Below, piece after piece: positions 6,067-8,445 of a stretch of 8,445 nucleotides of DNA. Under the pieces are notes generated by a model, which did not search any database, had not been told where the DNA came from, and saw nothing but the letters and a program-made list of their open reading frames with translations. Where the stretch lies: assembly GCA_019420405.1 (NCBI GenBank), contig JAHZHF010000091.1:1-8445 (forward strand), read 5' to 3'. The DNA is from Clostridiales bacterium (lineage in GTDB: Bacteria; Bacillota; Clostridia; Lachnospirales; Lachnospiraceae). The translations under genes and the position numbers were made by a program. The first letter of the stretch is position 1, and each line of letters begins with the position of its first letter.

Positions 6067-7062
6067 CTATGAGTTAAACTGAGCGTATTTCTTCGGGGAG
6101 ATTCCTACTGCTTTTGTAAACGCCTTGAGGTAATTACTGTAGTCGTTGAAACCGCAGGCCTCGCATGCTTCATTCACCGAGTAGCCCTGGCTGAGCAGCG
6201 ATTTGGACAGGGTGATCCGCTTTGCGGTGATGTATTTATTAATCGTAGTTCCCGTAGCCGCCTTGAAGATCCGGCAGATGTAGGAGCTGCTTAAGTAAAA
6301 GTGGGCGGAGAGCTCGTCCAGCGACAGATCGTCCTGCATATGAGTGTTGATGTAGGACAGGATGGCGTCCACCTGGGCGTTGTGTCCCCGGCCGGACTGG
6401 AGGCGTCCGGCCGGGGTACGGCTCCCCGGTCTGCGGGCGCTTTTTTCATTCCTGCGCACGGCTGCGGAAGATGAGGAACTCTGAATTTTGGAATTTTGAG
6501 CTTCCGAACCGCTGTGTGCGGAGCTGCCGTTCACAGAAGACGCAGATTCGCTGCAACGGTCGTCAAAAGCACGGTTTAGGAATACCATCATCTCCAGGAA
6601 CACCGCCTGATCCAGAATATCTTCCCCGAGTCCTTCGCTGGAAGAAAGTTTGTGGATATAGTAGAGGAAACGGCTCTGTTCCTCTGAGGTCAGATGCATC
6701 CGGTGAGGCATATGAGTGTCACGGAACTGAAAACAGCGGTCCAGATCAGTTAAGTCAGAGGACAGGCATTTGGTGTATTCCGGATCAATGGACATAATGA
6801 TACGCTCATGGGTCTGACTGTCGATCTGAGAGAGATAGTGGCTCTCAAACTGGTTGATCAGGAAGATGTCGCCCGGCTGGATATCATAGAAACAGTTGTC
6901 AATCAGGAACTGTTTTCCTCCGGAAATAGAGTAGTATATTTCATAGCAGTCATGGATGTGCATATCCATGGCTTTTTCGTCGTTATACAGATGTGCAAAG
7001 GCAAATGTGTGTGTCTCCATACACTGGCGCATGGATTCTTTGCATGATGTACAGGCTTTCAA
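6067..7062 (-). CDS. AraC-family transcriptional regulator with cupin-like sensor half; probable TTG start
   Basis: A 331-residue protein if started at the TTG (7060-7062), which has AAGGAGGA in the complement of 7071-7078, eight bases away. The open frame continues to an ATG at 7191, but that codon lies within the predicted -35 box, and neither it nor the ATG at 7092 has a Shine-Dalgarno. Residues about 34-100 form an AraC-type cupin (MHIHDCYEIYYSISGGKQF, then QPGDIFLINQFESHY). A Ser- then Arg/Gly-rich linker spans about 169-227. The DNA-binding half (230-331) has two helix-turn-helix motifs: LSLDELSAHFYLSSSYICRI and EACEACGFNDYSNYLKAFTK, ending GISPKKYAQF. The N-terminus has a CxxC motif (Cys4, Cys7). 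It is divergent from kduI-kduD and probably controls them in response to a sugar acid; the ligand is inferred. Confidence 0.87.
   Translation of the reverse strand: MKACTSCKESMRQCMETHTFAFAHLYNDEKAMDMHIHDCYEIYYSISGGKQFLIDNCFYDIQPGDIFLINQFESHYLSQIDSQTHERIIMSIDPEYTKCLSSDLTDLDRCFQFRDTHMPHRMHLTSEEQSRFLYYIHKLSSSEGLGEDILDQAVFLEMMVFLNRAFDDRCSESASSVNGSSAHSGSEAQNSKIQSSSSSAAVRRNEKSARRPGSRTPAGRLQSGRGHNAQVDAILSYINTHMQDDLSLDELSAHFYLSSSYICRIFKAATGTTINKYITAKRITLSKSLLSQGYSVNEACEACGFNDYSNYLKAFTKAVGISPKKYAQFNS
6386..6416. repeat. Perfect GC-rich inverted repeat inside the AraC linker coding region
   Basis: CCCCGGCCGGA (6386-6396) and TCCGGCCGGGG (6406-6416) are exact reverse complements around a nine-base loop. 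CCGGGG at 6411-6416 can alternatively pair with CCCCGG at 6424-6429. The segment encodes the Pro/Gly/Arg/Ser-rich end of the interdomain linker, and its composition stands out from the neighbouring AT-richer sequence. Confidence 0.85.
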
Positions 7063-7162
7063 GAAATATTTCCTCCTTAATCTTATGTTCATATCGGGGG
7101 CAAGAGCCTTTTCCCACTTATAAGAAAGCTCGTGTGGGCTTAGAACTTTTGACCCTGGCATC

Positions 7163-7191
7163 ATTATATAAAGCACGTTCAAAATTTTCAA
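7163..7191 (-). promoter_or_regulatory. Sigma-A promoter of the AraC regulator gene
   Basis: On the minus strand, TTGAAA (7191-7186) and a perfect TATAAT (7168-7163) are separated by 17 bp. The transcript should begin near 7156 and carry a leader of about 94 bases before the TTG start. The leader has an inverted repeat CCCAC/GTGGG (7113-7117 and 7134-7138) that could form a weak hairpin. Confidence 0.8.
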
Positions 7192-7211
7192 TATTTATAT
7201 CAAAAAAAGAC

Positions 7212-7240
7212 GAGACATGGAATAAGGTGAATGTTATACT
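7212..7240 (+). promoter_or_regulatory. Extended -10 promoter of kduI
   Basis: TGTTATACT (7232-7240) is an extended -10 element (TG-n-TATACT). GAGACA (7212-7217) sits 17 bp upstream as a weak -35. A poor -35 with a good extended -10 fits a promoter that an AraC-type activator assists. The start would be near 7247, with AAGGAGGA (7298-7305) six bases before the ATG at 7312. Confidence 0.7.
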
Positions 7241-7311
7241 AGATTCATAAGGGAAGCCGTAAGGCGGAACAAGAAGAGCAGTTTTCTTTATAATTTTAAG
7301 GAGGATTCACC

Positions 7312-8175
7312 ATGGAAGTAAGAACAGCAGCTTCACCGAAAGACGTGAAGCACTACACAACGGACAGATTAAGAGAGGAATTTCTTGTTCAGAATCTGTT
7401 CCAGGCAGATAAGATCAATCTTGTATACAGCCACATTGACCGTATCATTACAGGAGCGGCAGTCCCGGTGAATGAGAAACTGGATCTGACGGCAGGGGAC
7501 GAGCTGCGCGCAGAGTATTTCCTGCAGAGAAGAGAGATGGGGCTGATCAATATCGGCGGAGACGGAATCGTGACGGTAGACGGACGTGCTTATCATGTGA
7601 ACGCGAGAGAGGGAATGTATATCGGAAGAGGATCCAAAGACATCTCCTTTGAGAGCAAGGATGCTTCCAATCCGGCTAAGTTCTATTTGAACAGTGCTCC
7701 GGCTCATGTCGCTTATCCGACCGTGCATATCAAACCGGAGGGAGAGCCGGAAGAGGGCGTTGTTATCATCAAAGATGAGAACAAAGTAGAGTGCGGAACA
7801 CTCGAGGACGCAAACCACAGAGTAATTAACAAATATATCGTAACCGACCAGGTAGAGAGCTGCCAGCTTGCCATGGGTATGACAAGACTGATGCCGGGAA
7901 GCGTATGGAACACAATGCCGTCCCATACTCACGACAGACGTATGGAAGTATATCTGTATCTTGATATGGACGATGATGCATTTGTTGTTCACTACATGGG
8001 TGAACCCAACGAGACAAGACACATCATCATGCACAACGAGGAGGCGGTAATTTCTCCGAGCTGGTCTATCCATTCCGGATGCGGTTCCAGAGCATATACC
8101 TTTATCTGGGGAATGTGCGGAGAGAATCAGGACTATGACGATATGGACCATATCGCAAATAAGGATCTGAGATAG
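7312..8175 (+). CDS. kduI: 5-dehydro-4-deoxy-D-glucuronate isomerase (4-deoxy-L-threo-5-hexosulose-uronate ketol-isomerase)
   Basis: This 287-residue cytoplasmic enzyme, slightly longer than E. coli KduI (about 278), converts 4-deoxy-L-threo-5-hexosulose uronate to 3-deoxy-D-glycero-2,5-hexodiulosonate. The substrate arises from unsaturated uronates cut from pectin or glycosaminoglycans. It is a metal-dependent double cupin. The zinc-binding motif HTHDRRMEVY is visible with His205, His207 and Glu212, and the fourth ligand His254 is in WSIHSGCGS. Family-typical stretches include the N-terminal VNEKLDLTAGDELRAEYFLQRRE region and MPGSVWNTMPSH. AAGGAGGA at 7298-7305 supports the start. kduD follows 74 bp later with no terminator between, so the two are likely cotranscribed; the next enzyme in the route is exactly KduD. 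Confidence 0.95.
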   Translation: MEVRTAASPKDVKHYTTDRLREEFLVQNLFQADKINLVYSHIDRIITGAAVPVNEKLDLTAGDELRAEYFLQRREMGLINIGGDGIVTVDGRAYHVNAREGMYIGRGSKDISFESKDASNPAKFYLNSAPAHVAYPTVHIKPEGEPEEGVVIIKDENKVECGTLEDANHRVINKYIVTDQVESCQLAMGMTRLMPGSVWNTMPSHTHDRRMEVYLYLDMDDDAFVVHYMGEPNETRHIIMHNEEAVISPSWSIHSGCGSRAYTFIWGMCGENQDYDDMDHIANKDLR

Positions 8176-8183
8176 ATCCGGGC

Positions 8184-8212
8184 TGGAGAGAATTCTCAAA
8201 GAGTGGTACAAT
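8184..8212 (+). promoter_or_regulatory. Possible internal promoter ahead of kduD
   Basis: TGGTACAAT (8204-8212) reads as an extended -10, with TGGAGA (8184-8189) as a poor -35 at 17 bp. A palindrome GAGAATTCTC (8188-8197) lies in the spacer. It could give kduD extra expression, but the evidence is weak and cotranscription with kduI is more likely. Confidence 0.3.
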
Positions 8213-8249
8213 AAAAAGAAAGCGAATAAGAAAAAAGGAGAGAATGAAA

Positions 8250-8445
8250 ATGGTAAATTTTTCACTGGAAGGTAAAATTGCACTTGTAACAGGTGCTTCC
8301 TACGGAATCGGATTCGGTATCGCATCCGCTTACGCTGAGGCAGGCGCAACAATCTGCTTCAACGACATCAACCAGGAGAAGGTTGACATGGGACTTGCTT
8401 CTTACAAAGAGAAAGGAATCGACGCTCACGGATATGTGTGCGACG
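8250..8445 (+). CDS. kduD: Short-chain dehydrogenase, probable 2-dehydro-3-deoxy-D-gluconate 5-dehydrogenase (partial, cut by window end)
   Basis: Only the first 65 residues are present; the frame is open to the window edge. MVNFSLEGKIALVTGASYGIG shows the N-terminal SDR strand and the TGxxxGIG dinucleotide-binding motif (Thr14 to Gly21), with the end of the second strand at CFNDIN. The start at 8250 is preferred over an in-frame ATG at 8244 because the GGAG (8237-8240) is nine bases upstream, against three. KduD reduces or oxidises 2,5-diketo-3-deoxygluconate to or from 2-keto-3-deoxygluconate with NAD(H). The assignment rests on the SDR motif and its place after kduI. A closely related gluconate 5-dehydrogenase cannot be excluded without the catalytic Ser-Tyr-Lys part. 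Confidence 0.85.
   Translation, partial: MVNFSLEGKIALVTGASYGIGFGIASAYAEAGATICFNDINQEKVDMGLASYKEKGIDAHGYVCD

Noticed and set aside
7113..7138. CCCAC/GTGGG inverted repeat in the AraC leader, considered as a riboswitch or attenuator
   Set aside because: Only five pairs around a 16-base loop, with no T-tract and no recognised riboswitch core.
7369..8352. A 327-residue open frame on the minus strand
   Set aside because: It lies antisense to kduI and into kduD, both recognised with conserved catalytic motifs. It has no ribosome binding site I can see, and its residues are compositionally odd (many Ser, Ile, Cys, His).
1..8445. CRISPR array, tRNA, rRNA, phage or complete insertion sequence
   Set aside because: No regularly spaced repeats, no tRNA-like cloverleaf or rRNA sequence recognised, and no transposase, integrase or phage structural gene in any convincing frame.

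Overview
The window looks like chromosomal DNA of a low-to-moderate GC anaerobic Firmicute, most likely a gut Lachnospiraceae. The grounds are strong AGGAGG-type ribosome binding sites, sigma-A promoters, Ig-like (Big_2) surface proteins, a dockerin protein, and a kduI-kduD locus with an AraC regulator of a clostridial type. I cannot name a genus.

Layout from left to right. Positions 1-113 hold a long imperfect palindrome with perfect 18-bp outer arms and no gene. Next is a stand-alone HD-type alarmone hydrolase (343-933, +). A bidirectional terminator separates it from a convergent XRE-type regulator (989-1324, -). The regulator is divergent from a 944-residue surface protein (1503-4337, +) with a signal peptide, one N-terminal cohesin module, eight Big_2-like domains and a C-terminal sorting signal. 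After a strong terminator comes a secreted beta-solenoid-like protein ending in a type I dockerin (4566-5963, +). A second terminator follows, then an AraC regulator (6067-7062, -), which is divergent from kduI (7312-8175, +) and the start of kduD (8250 to the window end, +).

How the genes may work together. The cohesin protein and the dockerin protein are neighbours, so the simplest reading is a minimal two-part surface complex: a wall-anchored single-cohesin stalk holding a dockerin-tagged, apparently non-catalytic, beta-solenoid protein. The divergent XRE gene is a candidate local regulator. KduI and KduD act on 4-deoxy-5-ketouronates released from pectin or glycosaminoglycans. The AraC protein, with a cupin-like sensor half, is the obvious candidate regulator of them. 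A functional link between the surface pair and uronate catabolism is possible, but only adjacency supports it.

The most interesting points are the cohesin-dockerin pair outside any visible cellulosome, the variant NVQTGD sorting motif, the palindromic element at the left edge, a GC-rich palindrome inside the linker-coding part of the AraC gene, and promoter/RBS evidence that the AraC gene starts at a TTG codon well inside its longest open frame.
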